Source: Alcaligenes faecalis (GTDB lineage Bacteria; Pseudomonadota; Gammaproteobacteria; Burkholderiales; Burkholderiaceae_B). Taken from it: a stretch of 64,000 nt of DNA. Within the stretch, counting starts at the first letter, position 1; each line of letters begins with the position of its first letter. The notes beneath the pieces are model-generated. The model was given only the letters and a program-made list of their open reading frames with translations, did no database searches and was not told where the DNA came from. The position numbers were made by a program, and so were the translations under genes. Location of the stretch: the NCBI RefSeq assembly GCF_009497775.1, contig NZ_CP031012.1, positions 930,001 through 994,000 on the forward strand. Reading direction: 5' to 3'. Below are positions 17,114 through 27,100 of this stretch, in pieces.

Positions 17114-20100
17114 TGCTGACAGTCCCTAGCGATAGCCCCGCCCGTGCACGGGCACTGGACCCCGAGTCCTCCTTTCTGGTGCAAGCCCCAGCCGGCTCCG
17201 GCAAGACGGAACTGCTGACTGACCGGATTCTGGCCTTGCTGGCTCGCGTGCAGCGGCCAGAAGAAATTGTGGCCATTACCTTCACCCGTAAAGCCGCGGC
17301 TGAAATGCATGCGCGTGTGCTGGAGAAGTTGGCCGCTGCCAATCAGGAACGTCCTGCCGAGCCTTATCGGGTACGTAGTTGGGAGCTGGCGCGCGCGGCC
17401 ATGCAGCGTAATCACGAACAGCAGTGGGATTTGCTGGCCTATCCGGCACGCTTGAGTATCCGTACCATCGATTCCTTGTGTGCTCACCTGGTGCGTGCCA
17501 TGCCCTGGATTACGGGGTTGGGTGGGGTGCCCGCTATTACCGATAAGGCACAGGAGCATTACGAAGCGGCGGCCTGGGCCACGCTGGAGATGGCAGAAAG
17601 CGTGCCCAGCGTGGCGCGCTTTCTGGAGCATATGGATGTGAACCTGCTGCAGGCGCAAGCTCTGTTGGCCGGTATGTTGGCCAGCCGCGATCAGTGGTTG
17701 CCAGCCGTGGGGCAGGGCGGTGATGTGGCCTTGCTGCAAGAGAGTTTGCGCAAGGTAGTAGAGCATCAGCTGCAACAGCTAAGCGATTCTTTGCCACCCG
17801 GCTGGGCGCGGACCTTGGCCCCCTTGGCCTGCTTTGCGGCCTCGAATCTGGAAAGCGGCGATGTGTTGGCCCTGGCGGATTGGCACGGTGACAACCTGGC
17901 CCCGGTCATGGATGATTTGCCGCGCTGGCGTGGTCTGGCAGCCTTGTTGCTGACGGATAAAGGCGATCTGCGCAAAAGCCTGACGGTGCGTAATGGCTTT
18001 CCCCCGAAAACGGCACAAAAAGAAATTCTGACCGAATGGTTGGGCAATTGTCTGGGGGCAGAACCCTGGATTGCTCGCCTGGCTAGTGCGCGCCTTTTGC
18101 CAGAGCAATATTCCGCGCAGCAGCAAGAAGTCCTGTCCAATTTGATTCAGGTTTTATGGCTGGCTGCGGCGCAATTAAAGCTGCGCTTTGCCGAGAAAGC
18201 CGAGGTCGATTTCACCGAGATTGCTCAACGTGCCCTACAAGCCCTGGGTGACGCAGACGAGCCGGGCGAGCTGCTCTTGCGCATGGACAGATCCATACGA
18301 CATTTGCTGGTCGACGAGTTTCAGGACACCAGCCAATCCCAGGTGCAATTGCTGGAGCGCCTGACCAGCGGCTGGGAACCGGGTGACGGGCGCAGTCTGT
18401 TTCTGGTGGGTGACCCCATGCAGTCCATTTACCGTTTCCGCAAGGCGGAAGTGGGTTTGTTTCTGCAAGTCTGGCAAGCCCGATGCCTGGGTGAAGTGGA
18501 GCTGGAACCGCTGAACCTTAGCAATAACTTCCGGTCGCACCCGCGCTTGGTGGAGTGGGTAAACAAGGTGGGGGCGCAACTGTTTCCGGCGCGACCTGAC
18601 CCGGATCTGGGCATGGTCACCTACGAACACTCGACTGCCTTCAAACCGGACATTCCCGAGTGGGCGGTGCACTTCCACCCTTCCTGGCATTTCCGGGTAG
18701 CACGGGGAGAGGATGCCGTGCCTTCGCAGCAAGCGGCTCAGGAACGTGCAGTGGAAGAGGCGGTTCAATGCGCGGCTCAAGCTCTGGAGCGTTATCAGGA
18801 TAGCGAACACCCGGTGGCGATTCTGGTACGAGCCCGCTCCCACTTGCATGGTTTGGTGCGCAAGCTGGGCGAGCAGGGCATCCCGTGCCGAGCCGTAGAG
18901 CTGGAGCCCTTGCAGCAGCGCCCTGTGGTGGCGGATTTGGTGCAACTGGTCCGTGCCTTGGCCCACCCGGCAGATCGACTGGCCTGGCTGTCCGTATTGC
19001 GTTCGCCATTGATCGGCCTGCGTTTGGAGAGCCTGCATCGCCTGTGTGCCTTGCATCCTACGCAGACCTTGGCCGAGCTTACACACAATCAGGATTTTGC
19101 AGATTGGGATGCCAACGAGCGCTCCCGTCTGCTGTTTGCCTGCCAGATCTTGCTGGATAAAGGCAATCGCAGTGGCTTGATGCCTTTTGCTGCCTGGGTA
19201 CAGGAATGCTGGACGCGCCTGGGCGGGCCGCAAGTCTACCCAAGTCTGGCCGATCAGGCGGATGCGGAACAAGTCTTGCGCCTGCTGGAAGAGCTGTGCC
19301 CCTACGGGCCGCCCGATCAGCAGCAATTGCAGGCCCGCGTGGAATCGCTGTACGCCACTCCGCAAGGTACGGGCAAGGCCGTGGAGGTGATGACGATTCA
19401 CAAATCCAAGGGTCTGGAGTTTGAAACCGTTATCTTGTTTGGCTTGCACAAGCAGTCGGCAGCCGATTCCGAGCCCTTGATTCGTCTGGAGCACAGCGCC
19501 GAGCGCCTGATTCTGGGACCGATCAGTCACAAGGGCAGTGAGCAGCGTGACCCGGTATCGCAGTTTCTGGCGGCGCGGGAGCGTATCCGAGCCGAGCAGG
19601 AAAGCCATCGTCTTTTATACGTAGCCCTGACGCGAGCTCGTCAGGAACTGCATCTGTTTGCGGAACTGAGCATCACCCAGGACAAGGGCCTGCGTGAGCC
19701 GGATGGCCGTTCCTTGTTGAGCCGGGTCTGGCCTGTCCTGGATCAGCCGCAGGCTCCGGTGTGGCAAGCCGAGCAGGGCGGACAGCAAGAGGAGTCCGGG
19801 CAAAGTTCTGCTGCACTATTGCAGCGTGTGGTGAGCCCGCCCGCTGCAGCGCCCGAGCAGTTGCAGAGTGCCAGCCCGCAATATCAAAGCTGGCAGTGGT
19901 CCCTGGATACAACTCATGAAAAAGCCATCGGTACGGTTGCCCACGACTGGCTGGAAAAGCTGGGTCGTGAAGGTCTGGAGCAGTGGCCGGTAGAACGCTT
20001 GCGGCAAAGCCGCGCCGTGATGCGTCGCCAGTTGCAGCGGGCCGGTGTGCCCGCCACCTATCTGGATGATGCTGCCCAGTCCTTGTTTGAGGCCATTGCC

Positions 20101-20415
20101 GCAACTGTGCAGACCGAACGGGGCCGCTGGTTGCTGGGTGTCAGCCGCGCGTATCGGGAATGGTCCTTGCTGGACGTTAGTGGCCGGGTGTCGATTATCG
20201 ACCTGGCCATTTCCCAGGAAGATCACTGGCTGGTGGTGGATTACAAGACCGGACGGCCTGCCGAGCATGAAAGTCTGGATGATTTCAAGGCCCGAATGCT
20301 GGATCGTTATGCACCGCAATTGCAGCGTTATTGTGAGCAGGTGCAGGCTCTGGATGGACGGCCCGCGCAGGCTGCGCTTTATTTCCCGAGAGCCGATCTT
20401 TGGCTGCCGTATTAA
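17113..20415 (+). CDS. AddA-like UvrD-family helicase-nuclease
   Basis: The 1100-aa protein is a superfamily 1 helicase with Walker A APAGSGKTE near residue 25, FTRKAAAEM, motif II LLVDEFQDTS near residue 400, motif V VMTIHKSKGLEF and motif VI LLYVALTRARQE. The C terminus has a PD-(D/E)XK nuclease with VVDYKTG near residue 1042. It thus pairs with the AddB-like protein as a double-strand end resection machine. The ATG at 17113 has GGAGAGG upstream and overlaps the preceding stop. It is the functional counterpart of RecBCD/AddAB in this genome, if no recBCD exists elsewhere. Confidence 0.9.
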   Translation: MLTVPSDSPARARALDPESSFLVQAPAGSGKTELLTDRILALLARVQRPEEIVAITFTRKAAAEMHARVLEKLAAANQERPAEPYRVRSWELARAAMQRNHEQQWDLLAYPARLSIRTIDSLCAHLVRAMPWITGLGGVPAITDKAQEHYEAAAWATLEMAESVPSVARFLEHMDVNLLQAQALLAGMLASRDQWLPAVGQGGDVALLQESLRKVVEHQLQQLSDSLPPGWARTLAPLACFAASNLESGDVLALADWHGDNLAPVMDDLPRWRGLAALLLTDKGDLRKSLTVRNGFPPKTAQKEILTEWLGNCLGAEPWIARLASARLLPEQYSAQQQEVLSNLIQVLWLAAAQLKLRFAEKAEVDFTEIAQRALQALGDADEPGELLLRMDRSIRHLLVDEFQDTSQSQVQLLERLTSGWEPGDGRSLFLVGDPMQSIYRFRKAEVGLFLQVWQARCLGEVELEPLNLSNNFRSHPRLVEWVNKVGAQLFPARPDPDLGMVTYEHSTAFKPDIPEWAVHFHPSWHFRVARGEDAVPSQQAAQERAVEEAVQCAAQALERYQDSEHPVAILVRARSHLHGLVRKLGEQGIPCRAVELEPLQQRPVVADLVQLVRALAHPADRLAWLSVLRSPLIGLRLESLHRLCALHPTQTLAELTHNQDFADWDANERSRLLFACQILLDKGNRSGLMPFAAWVQECWTRLGGPQVYPSLADQADAEQVLRLLEELCPYGPPDQQQLQARVESLYATPQGTGKAVEVMTIHKSKGLEFETVILFGLHKQSAADSEPLIRLEHSAERLILGPISHKGSEQRDPVSQFLAARERIRAEQESHRLLYVALTRARQELHLFAELSITQDKGLREPDGRSLLSRVWPVLDQPQAPVWQAEQGGQQEESGQSSAALLQRVVSPPAAAPEQLQSASPQYQSWQWSLDTTHEKAIGTVAHDWLEKLGREGLEQWPVERLRQSRAVMRRQLQRAGVPATYLDDAAQSLFEAIAATVQTERGRWLLGVSRAYREWSLLDVSGRVSIIDLAISQEDHWLVVDYKTGRPAEHESLDDFKARMLDRYAPQLQRYCEQVQALDGRPAQAALYFPRADLWLPY

Positions 20416-20418
20416 TGC

Positions 20419-20424
20419 TACACT
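20419..20424 (+). promoter_or_regulatory. Candidate -10 element of the 4.5S RNA promoter
   Basis: TACACT ends seven bases upstream of the inferred RNA 5' end and overlaps the region just past the AddA-like stop. No convincing -35 hexamer was found. Confidence 0.5.
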
Positions 20425-20431
20425 ATTGGTC

Positions 20432-20526
20432 GGCGGGCCCCTCCGCATGGTTCGGCGGTGAATCTGGTCAGGTCGGGAACGAAGCAGCCACAGCCGTGCA
20501 GAATCAGTGCCGGAGTCAGGCTCGCC
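20432..20526 (+). ncRNA. ffs: 4.5S signal recognition particle RNA
   Basis: The roughly 95-base sequence folds into one long hairpin: GGCGGGCC (20432-20439) pairs with GGCTCGCC (20519-20526). The conserved apical domain is present with GGTCAGGTC, GGAACGAAGCAGCCAC and the GGAA-type tetraloop region. The RNA binds Ffh and targets nascent membrane proteins to FtsY. Its place directly upstream of dnaX is common in betaproteobacteria. End points are set by pairing and may be off by a few bases. Confidence 0.93.
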
Positions 20527-20644
20527 ACTTCATTTGCTTATCGGGTTATGCGCGCCCGGTCTATCTGCTTCCCTTCAGCACCGAATCCGGTACACTTTTC
20601 CTTTCGCTTATTTGTATTGATGGTTCACGCCGTCCGGAATTCGC

Positions 20645-23095
20645 ATGACCTATCTCGTTCTGGCCCGCAAGTGGCGCCCTCGCTCCTTTGACACCCTGGT
20701 TGGTCAGGACCACGTGGTGCGCGCTCTGACGCACGCCCTGGATACCCAGCGCCTGCACCATGCCTGGCTGTTTACGGGCACACGCGGCGTGGGCAAGACC
20801 ACCTTGTCGCGTATTCTGGCCAAGTCGCTGAACTGTGAAACCGGCATCACCTCCAAGCCCTGTGGCGTTTGCCGCGCTTGTACCGAGATTGATGCTGGCC
20901 GTTTTATTGATTATGTAGAGCTGGACGCCGCCTCCAACCGCGGCGTGGAAGAGATGACCCAGTTGCTGGAGCAGGCGGTCTACGCCCCCAGCTCGGGCCG
21001 CTACAAGGTCTACATGATTGACGAAGTTCACATGCTGACCGGGCACGCTTTCAACGCCATGCTCAAGACGCTGGAAGAACCGCCAGCGCACGTCAAATTC
21101 ATTCTGGCCACCACGGACCCGCAAAAAATTCCGGTTACGGTCTTGTCGCGCTGTCTGCAATTCAATTTGAAGCAGATGACAGTGCCTGCGATTGTGGGCC
21201 ATTTGCAGGACATTCTGACCCAGGAAGAAATGCAGTTCGAGCTGCCCGCCTTGCGTTTGCTGGCACAGGCAGCCGATGGCTCCATGCGGGATGCCTTGTC
21301 GCTAAGCGATCAGGCCATTGCTTATAGCGCGGGCGATCTTAGCGCCCAGGCTGTGCAAGCTATGTTGGGCACCATTGATCAACGCCATCTGGCGCAATTG
21401 CTGCAAGCGCTGGTCGCTTACGATGCGCAGGCCATTATGGGTGTGGCTGATGATCTGGCCTTGCGTGGCCTGTCTTATTCGGGTGCTCTGGCGGATTTGG
21501 CCACCTTGTTGTCCCGTATCGCCATCGAGCAGCGCATTCCCGGCACGATTTCTGATGATGATCCTTTGGCAGAAGCAGTGCGGCAATTGGCGCCCACGCT
21601 CTCGCCCGATCATGTGCAGTTGTTTTATTCGGTAGCGGTGCATAGCCGTCAGGAGCTGTCTTTGGCTCCGGATGAGTACGCCGGTTTTGTGATGGCTTGC
21701 TTGCGCATGCTGGCCTTGTTGCCCGAGCCTGTCTCGGCGTATGTGCCACCGCCAGCAGGGCCTTCGGGGTCTGATACTGCTGGTGCTGGTGCTGGCGCGG
21801 CTCAGGCTGCTCCCGCTCCTGCGACAGCCCCCGCTGCCTCAGAGCTTGCGTCGGCATCAGTTGCTTCTGCAGCCTCTGTTGATACCGCCTCTGCCGCGCC
21901 TGTACAGCCAGCTGCGCAGGGAGCGCAAACAGAGCCGAGCACGCAAACCGCACAAGCCGTACAAGCAGCGCAAACAGCTCAGCCTGCGGTTGACCCACAG
22001 GCCGCGTCTCAGCAGGCACAGGCTTCTGCCCCCACAGCCGCCCCGGCCGCTGGTGTTGCCAGTGCACATGCAGCCCAAGCAGCGCCTGTCGCAGAATCCA
22101 TTCCTGTGGACGACGATTTTGTCCCAGCCTGGGAAGATGCTCCCGAACCTGCCGGGGCAGGGGGTAGCTATGACTCTTCAGAGTCTGCCCCAGCGGATGC
22201 AAACTTTGACGCCCGTTCCGCGACCAGTCAGCCTCAAGAAGCTGCGACCGCAGTTGCTGACAGCAGCGCTGTTGAAGCCGCCCAAGCGCCATCAACGCCA
22301 TCCGCTTCGTCAGCCCAGCCAGCCGCAGAGTCCACCTCCGCAGACCAGGCAGACTCCTCTGCCGACCCTGCAGCAGAACCTTCCAAAACCCAGGGCAAAA
22401 GCAGTGCTCAGCCCCTGATGTCCTCTCAGGCTCAGACAGCCGCTCGTGTAGAGCCCGTGGCCGAAGAAGCTCCGCCAGCCGCCTCCACCCAGGACGGCCC
22501 GGAAGAGCCCGCCTGGTTGTCCGAGGGCATGGACGAAGAGTTCGAGAATTACCAGCCTTTGGATATGGACGCGGCTCGTGCCGAAGAAGATGGCGATGTA
22601 CCGTCTGTGTCCATGTCCGATCGCTTCATGCCCGACACCGAACTGGGACTACCCGTGCCGCAAGGCGGCTCGGACAGCCCGCGTGCGGTTCGTCTGGGTG
22701 GCATGAAACCGGAAACCTGGCCCGATGTGGCAACCAGCTTGCCCTTAAGCGGCTGGGCCGCCGAACTGGCTCGCCAGAGCGAATGGCTGGGCGTGAAAGG
22801 CCAGGAAATCCACCTGCGTGCCAAAATCAAGGCCACTGAAGGCAGCCAGGGCAAAGCGCGCTTGCGCACCGTCTTGTCGGAATACTTTGCCCAGTCCATT
22901 CAGTTGGTCATCGAATACGGGGATACGGGCGATGCCACCGCGCATGCCGTGGAGCAGGCCAAGCTGGCCGAGCGTCAGCGGCAGGCCGAAGAGCAGGTTG
23001 CCCAGGATCCCTTTGTCTTGAGCCTGATCCAGGACTTTGATGGCAGCGTCAAAGCCGGGTCGATCAAGGCTGCTCCTTTGGTTCGGGCCGCCTGA
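20645..23095 (+). CDS. dnaX: DNA polymerase III subunits gamma and tau
   Basis: The 816-aa protein is the clamp-loader ATPase. It has Walker [10 protein letters not shown] near residue 45, the zinc site with CGVCRAC, Walker B MIDEVHML, and sensor 1 [17 protein letters not shown]. Residues about 365-640 form a long alanine-, glutamine- and proline-rich linker, followed by an acidic stretch and the conserved tau C-terminal domain that contacts the polymerase. The ATG lacks a clear ribosome site but matches the family N terminus ([11 protein letters not shown]). No A AAA AAG-type slippery site was identified, so a short gamma form by frameshift is not shown. Confidence 0.95.
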   Translation: MTYLVLARKWRPRSFDTLVGQDHVVRALTHALDTQRLHHAWLFTGTRGVGKTTLSRILAKSLNCETGITSKPCGVCRACTEIDAGRFIDYVELDAASNRGVEEMTQLLEQAVYAPSSGRYKVYMIDEVHMLTGHAFNAMLKTLEEPPAHVKFILATTDPQKIPVTVLSRCLQFNLKQMTVPAIVGHLQDILTQEEMQFELPALRLLAQAADGSMRDALSLSDQAIAYSAGDLSAQAVQAMLGTIDQRHLAQLLQALVAYDAQAIMGVADDLALRGLSYSGALADLATLLSRIAIEQRIPGTISDDDPLAEAVRQLAPTLSPDHVQLFYSVAVHSRQELSLAPDEYAGFVMACLRMLALLPEPVSAYVPPPAGPSGSDTAGAGAGAAQAAPAPATAPAASELASASVASAASVDTASAAPVQPAAQGAQTEPSTQTAQAVQAAQTAQPAVDPQAASQQAQASAPTAAPAAGVASAHAAQAAPVAESIPVDDDFVPAWEDAPEPAGAGGSYDSSESAPADANFDARSATSQPQEAATAVADSSAVEAAQAPSTPSASSAQPAAESTSADQADSSADPAAEPSKTQGKSSAQPLMSSQAQTAARVEPVAEEAPPAASTQDGPEEPAWLSEGMDEEFENYQPLDMDAARAEEDGDVPSVSMSDRFMPDTELGLPVPQGGSDSPRAVRLGGMKPETWPDVATSLPLSGWAAELARQSEWLGVKGQEIHLRAKIKATEGSQGKARLRTVLSEYFAQSIQLVIEYGDTGDATAHAVEQAKLAERQRQAEEQVAQDPFVLSLIQDFDGSVKAGSIKAAPLVRAA

Positions 23096-23136
23096 ATGGC
23101 CCCTTGTCAATTTATATCAATCAGGAAAACCAAACC

Positions 23137-23463
23137 ATGATGAAAGGTCAGATTGCCGGCTTGATGCGCCAGGCGCAGCAAATGCAGGAAAACATGAAAA
23201 AGGCCCAGGAAGCCTTGGCCGATATCGAGGTCGAGGGCGTTTCCGGTGGTGGTCTGGTCAAGGTCACCATGAACTGCCGCCATGATGTGCGCCGCGTCTC
23301 TATCGACCCCAGCCTGCTGGAAGACGAAAAAGAGATGCTGGAAGATTTGATTGCTGCTGCCTTTAACGATGCACAGCGCAAAGCCGAGGCAACATCGCAG
23401 GAAAAAATGGCGGGTGTAACCGCTGGCCTGCCACTGCCACCCGGTATGAAGTTCCCGTTCTAA
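23137..23463 (+). CDS. ebfC: Nucleoid-associated protein YbaB/EbfC
   Basis: The 108-aa protein matches the YbaB/EbfC family: [27 protein letters not shown] followed by [16 protein letters not shown] and LPPGMKFPF at the end. It binds DNA as a tweezer-like dimer. The start at 23137 (or the adjacent ATG at 23140) fits the family; an ATG at 23104 would add residues with no counterpart. It shares TAATG with recR, so dnaX-ebfC-recR is one unit. Confidence 0.93.
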   Translation: MMKGQIAGLMRQAQQMQENMKKAQEALADIEVEGVSGGGLVKVTMNCRHDVRRVSIDPSLLEDEKEMLEDLIAAAFNDAQRKAEATSQEKMAGVTAGLPLPPGMKFPF

Positions 23464-24074
23464 TGAACGAACCGCAGATCGCTGAGCCCGAACCACTTCG
23501 GGCTCTGATCCAGGCTCTGCGTCGGTTACCCGGTGTGGGCGAGCGTAGTGCTCGCCGCATGGCCTACCACTTGTTGCAACACGACCTGGTGGGCGCCGAC
23601 CAATTGAGCCGCGCTCTTGAACATGCCACGACGGCACTGCAGCACTGCCAGCGCTGCAATGGTTTCACTGTCCAACCTATCTGTGAAACCTGTGCCAATC
23701 CCCGCCGTGATCCGGCGTTGTTGTGTGTGGTGGAGACGCCTGCTGATCAAAACATGATTGAGGCTACGCATGGCTATCGAGGTCTTTACTATGTGCTGAT
23801 GGGGCGTTTGACGCCGCTGGAAGGCATAGGCCCGGATGCCTTGCAATTTGACCGCTTGCTAGAGCGAGCCGGTGATGGCCAAGTGCAGGAAGTGATTCTA
23901 GCGACCAATTTCACCGCAGAGGGCGAGACCACCGCCCATCATCTGGCGGAGATGCTGACTAGCCAAGGTTTGAAAGTGACTCGTCTGGCCCGCGGTGTGC
24001 CAGCTGGGAGCGAGCTGGAGTATGTAGACCCCAGCACCATTGCCTGGGCCTTGATGGAGCGTCGCGCCACCTAA
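23463..24074 (+). CDS. recR: Recombination mediator RecR
   Basis: The 203-aa protein has the N-terminal helix-hairpin-helix ([20 protein letters not shown]), a four-cysteine zinc finger ([16 protein letters not shown]), and a Toprim domain starting with [14 protein letters not shown]. RecR works with RecF and RecO to load RecA at gaps. Length is normal. The start overlaps the ebfC stop by one base, and a terminator follows. Confidence 0.95.
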   Translation: MNEPQIAEPEPLRALIQALRRLPGVGERSARRMAYHLLQHDLVGADQLSRALEHATTALQHCQRCNGFTVQPICETCANPRRDPALLCVVETPADQNMIEATHGYRGLYYVLMGRLTPLEGIGPDALQFDRLLERAGDGQVQEVILATNFTAEGETTAHHLAEMLTSQGLKVTRLARGVPAGSELEYVDPSTIAWALMERRAT

Positions 24075-24097
24075 TCAGGTTTGACCGCGTAGCGGAC

Positions 24098-24121
24098 AAG
24101 GGGGGTATCCCCCTTTTGTTT
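24098..24121 (+). terminator. Rho-independent terminator after recR
   Basis: AAGGGGG and CCCCCTT form a short GC-only stem followed by TTGTTTTT, 24 bases past the recR stop. Confidence 0.8.
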
Positions 24122-24177
24122 TTAGTATAAGTATCAAACCTAAATAGTTAATGACCAACAACAAGAAGGGGATTGCC

Positions 24178-25218
24178 ATGAAACTGACACGTCGTCATGC
24201 ACTCAAGCTGGTTGGAGCATCGGGACTGGCACTTTCGCTGCCAACTCTGGCCCGTGCACAGGAAATAGAAAAAAAGAGCATCACGATTGCCGTCGGTGGC
24301 AAAGCGCTGATCTACTATCTGCCCTTGTCCATTGCCGAGATCAATGGCTACTTTGATGACGAAGGTCTCAAAGTCAAAGTGGCGGACTTTGCCGGTGGCT
24401 CCAAAGCCCTGCAAGCCGTCGTGGGCGGTAGTGCCGATGTGGTATCGGGCGCTTTTGAACACACAATCAATTTGCAGGCCAAGGGCCAGATGTACCGTGC
24501 CTTTGTGCAGCAGGGACGTGCGCCCGCCATTGTTTTGGCTGTGTCCAATAAGACGATGGCTGACTATAAGTCGCCAGCCGATCTGAAAGGCAAGAAAATC
24601 GGTGTGACTGCACCCGGTTCCTCGACCAATATGATGGTCAACTTCTATCTGGAACAAAACGGTCTGAAACCCTCGGACGTGGCCTTTATCGGTGTGGGCG
24701 CTGGCGCCGGTGCCGTGACCGCCATGCGTACAGGTCAGATCGATGCCATGGCCAACCTGGACCCGGTTATCGGCACCTTGCTCAAAGAAAACGAAGTGCG
24801 CGTCATTGCTGACACCCGTACTGTTGCTGACACCAAGACCATTTTTGGTGGCAATATGCCTTCGGCCTGCTTGTACGCCTCTGAAGACTTCATCACCAAG
24901 AACCCGAACACGGCTCAGGCTCTGGCCAACGCCATCGTGCGCGCCGACAAATGGATTCAGGCCAACGACGCTGAAACCATTGCCAAGACCGTGCCTGCGA
25001 CCTACCTGCTGGGTGATGTAGAGCTCTACAAGCAATGTCTGGATGCCAATAAAGAAGCACTCTCGCCGGATGGTCTGGTTGATTCTGATGGCCCGACTAC
25101 CGCCTTGAATGCACTGGCCGCTTTTGTGCCGAATCTGGATGCATCCAAGATTGATATCAGCAAGATCTACACCAACGAATTTGCTGAAAATGCCAACAAG
25201 AAGTACCCCAATGTCTGA
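24178..25218 (+). CDS. ABC transporter substrate-binding protein, NitT/TauT type
   Basis: The 346-aa precursor begins with a signal carrying a twin-arginine-like start (MKLTRRHALKLVG) and ends the leader near LARAQE. The mature part is an SsuA/ThiY/TauA-like binding protein, with GYFDDEGLKVKVADFAGGSKALQAVVGGSADVVSG and KGKKIGVTAPGSSTNMMVN. ATG at 24178 has AAGAAGGGG upstream and was preferred over 24151. Its 3' end overlaps the ATPase gene by 8 bases. Ligands in the family include sulphonates, pyrimidine precursors, nitrate and aromatic acids; which applies is unknown. Confidence 0.87.
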   Translation: MKLTRRHALKLVGASGLALSLPTLARAQEIEKKSITIAVGGKALIYYLPLSIAEINGYFDDEGLKVKVADFAGGSKALQAVVGGSADVVSGAFEHTINLQAKGQMYRAFVQQGRAPAIVLAVSNKTMADYKSPADLKGKKIGVTAPGSSTNMMVNFYLEQNGLKPSDVAFIGVGAGAGAVTAMRTGQIDAMANLDPVIGTLLKENEVRVIADTRTVADTKTIFGGNMPSACLYASEDFITKNPNTAQALANAIVRADKWIQANDAETIAKTVPATYLLGDVELYKQCLDANKEALSPDGLVDSDGPTTALNALAAFVPNLDASKIDISKIYTNEFAENANKKYPNV

Positions 25219-26017
25219 GGCGGCACTTTCTTTAGATAACATCAGCTGTGTTTTTGCCTCCCGGGATGGCAAAGGTACGTACACAGCGGTTCGTGACGCC
25301 AGCCTGAGCATTGCTCCAGGCGAATTTGTGTCGGTTGTAGGCCCAACGGGCTGCGGCAAGTCCACGCTCCTGAACGTAGGGGCGGGTTTGCTGAGCCCTT
25401 CGTCGGGCGAAGTGCGTGTGTTCGGCAAACCCCTGGAAGGGGTGAACGAGCGCGCTGGCTACATGTTCCAGGGTGAAGCACTGATGCCCTGGCGCAGTGC
25501 CGAATCCAATGTGATGGCCGGTCTGGAGTTTGCCGGTGTCCCGCAGGACGAGGCCCGCGCTCGCGCCCAGGACTGGCTCAAACGGGTTGGCCTGGGTGGT
25601 TTCGGGGATCGTTACCCGCATCAAATGTCTGGCGGCATGCGCAAACGCGTCATGCTGGCCCAGACCCTGATTCGTGATCCCGACATCATTCTGATGGACG
25701 AGCCGTTCTCGGCACTGGACATTCAGACCCGTCAATTGATGGAAAACGAAGTGCTGGAGATCTGGATGGCGCAGCGTAAAGCGGTGCTGTTCATTACTCA
25801 CGACCTGGACGAAGCCATTGCCATGAGCGATCGAGTGGTGGTTCTGTCTGCCGGGCCGGGCACTCACCCCATCGGCGAATTTCATGTCGATCTTCCACGC
25901 CCTCGTGACGTGGCCGAAGTACGCAACGACCCCCGCTTTGTCGAATTGCATGCGGCAATCTGGGCCGTCCTGCGTGATGAGGTTCTGAAGGGTTATGCCC
26001 AGCAAAAGCGTGCCTGA
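25211..26017 (+). CDS. ABC transporter ATPase, NitT/TauT type
   Basis: The 268-aa protein has Walker [12 protein letters not shown], signature MSGGMRKRVMLAQTL, Walker B ILMDEPF and the H loop ITHDLDEA. It is closest to the SsuB/TauB group. The ATG at 25211 overlaps the end of the binding-protein gene, which fixes the start. It powers import with the following permease. Confidence 0.92.
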   Translation: MSEAALSLDNISCVFASRDGKGTYTAVRDASLSIAPGEFVSVVGPTGCGKSTLLNVGAGLLSPSSGEVRVFGKPLEGVNERAGYMFQGEALMPWRSAESNVMAGLEFAGVPQDEARARAQDWLKRVGLGGFGDRYPHQMSGGMRKRVMLAQTLIRDPDIILMDEPFSALDIQTRQLMENEVLEIWMAQRKAVLFITHDLDEAIAMSDRVVVLSAGPGTHPIGEFHVDLPRPRDVAEVRNDPRFVELHAAIWAVLRDEVLKGYAQQKRA

Positions 26018-26018
26018 T

Positions 26019-26813
26019 ATGTCTAAATCTATTACTCAATCCAAGCTGGCCCTGCGCGGCTGGCAAATCTCGCTGCTCATCGTCATTCTGGCTGCCTGGC
26101 ATTTCTTCACGCTGGACCCCAAAGTGGCCTTCTTCTTTGGGCAGCCACTGGAAGTGGTCAAGGTGATCTGGGCCTGGTTCGTCACCAACGGTGATATTTA
26201 CCTGCACCTGGGCGTGACCTTGAGCGAAACCCTGCTGGCCTTTGCCATCGGTACGATTGCCGGTCTGGCTTGCGGCCTGTGGTTAGGTCTGTCGCCCCGT
26301 GCGGCGGCCCTGCTGGACCCGTACCTGACGGCGGCCAACTCCATGCCTCGCGTGATTCTGGCGCCTATCTTCGGCATGTGGTTCGGCCTGGGTATCTGGT
26401 CCAAGGTTGCCTTGGCGGTGACGCTGGTGTTTTTCATCGTGTTCTTCAACGTGTACCAGGGTGTGCGTGAAGTCAGCTCCACGCTGCTGGATAACGCCCG
26501 CATGTTGGGTGCCAGCCGTCGTCAGTTGCTGCGTCATGTCTACATTCCTTCGGCTACCAGCTGGGTGTTTTCCAGCTTGCACACCTCGGTCGGTCTGGCC
26601 TTTGTGGGTGCTGTGGTGGGTGAATACCTGGGTTCAGCCAGTGGGGTCGGTTATCTGATCCTGCAGGCAGAGGGCACGCTGGATGTGAATACGGTGTTCG
26701 CCGGTATTGTGGTCCTGACGGTATTTGCGCTGATTCTGGATGGCCTGGTCAGTGTGTTTGAAGATCGCCTGCTGGCCTGGCGGCCTCAGGGTGGCGGTAC
26801 AGAGAAACTCTGA
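26019..26813 (+). CDS. ABC transporter permease, NitT/TauT type
   Basis: The 264-aa protein has six membrane helices and the EAA loop (TLLDNARMLGASRRQLLRHVYIPSATSWVFSSL) of SsuC/TauC-like permeases. The ATG at 26019 follows the ATPase stop by one base; an ATG at 25995 inside the ATPase gene is the alternative. It completes a three-gene import operon that ends at a terminator. Confidence 0.9.
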   Translation: MSKSITQSKLALRGWQISLLIVILAAWHFFTLDPKVAFFFGQPLEVVKVIWAWFVTNGDIYLHLGVTLSETLLAFAIGTIAGLACGLWLGLSPRAAALLDPYLTAANSMPRVILAPIFGMWFGLGIWSKVALAVTLVFFIVFFNVYQGVREVSSTLLDNARMLGASRRQLLRHVYIPSATSWVFSSLHTSVGLAFVGAVVGEYLGSASGVGYLILQAEGTLDVNTVFAGIVVLTVFALILDGLVSVFEDRLLAWRPQGGGTEKL

Positions 26814-26855
26814 TCGTATGCCTGATCAAGTCATTGATTAGCTTGCTATGCGTTG

Positions 26856-26890
26856 AAAAACCGGCTTCTGTTTCAGAAGCCGGTTTTTTT
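26856..26890 (+). terminator. Rho-independent terminator after the ABC operon
   Basis: A perfect 15-base stem AAAAACCGGCTTCTG/CAGAAGCCGGTTTTT with loop TTT and extra T residues, 43 bases past the permease stop. Confidence 0.9.
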
Positions 26891-27100
26891 TATGTTTGCT
26901 CTTCGTAGCAGGAGCCAGGAAACAGTTAGGCACTTAAATAGATAGAAAAAGATCCGGAAATGCAGGGGTATGTTTTTTCCGTGCGATAGCGGCTTCAACA
27001 AAGTGCTATAGAAAAAGGCCGTACCGCGTGATCGGTGGGTTCAAGCAGTCTCAATACATCGTGGTTTTGTTTTCAGACAAACGGAGATGGAGAGTTGAAC

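Noticed and set aside
20400..20691. Short open frames over the 4.5S RNA
   Set aside because: They overlap a well-folded RNA gene and lack protein features.
21435..22301. Antisense frame in the dnaX linker region
   Set aside because: The low-complexity GC-rich sense sequence leaves several frames open; the translation is compositionally biased.
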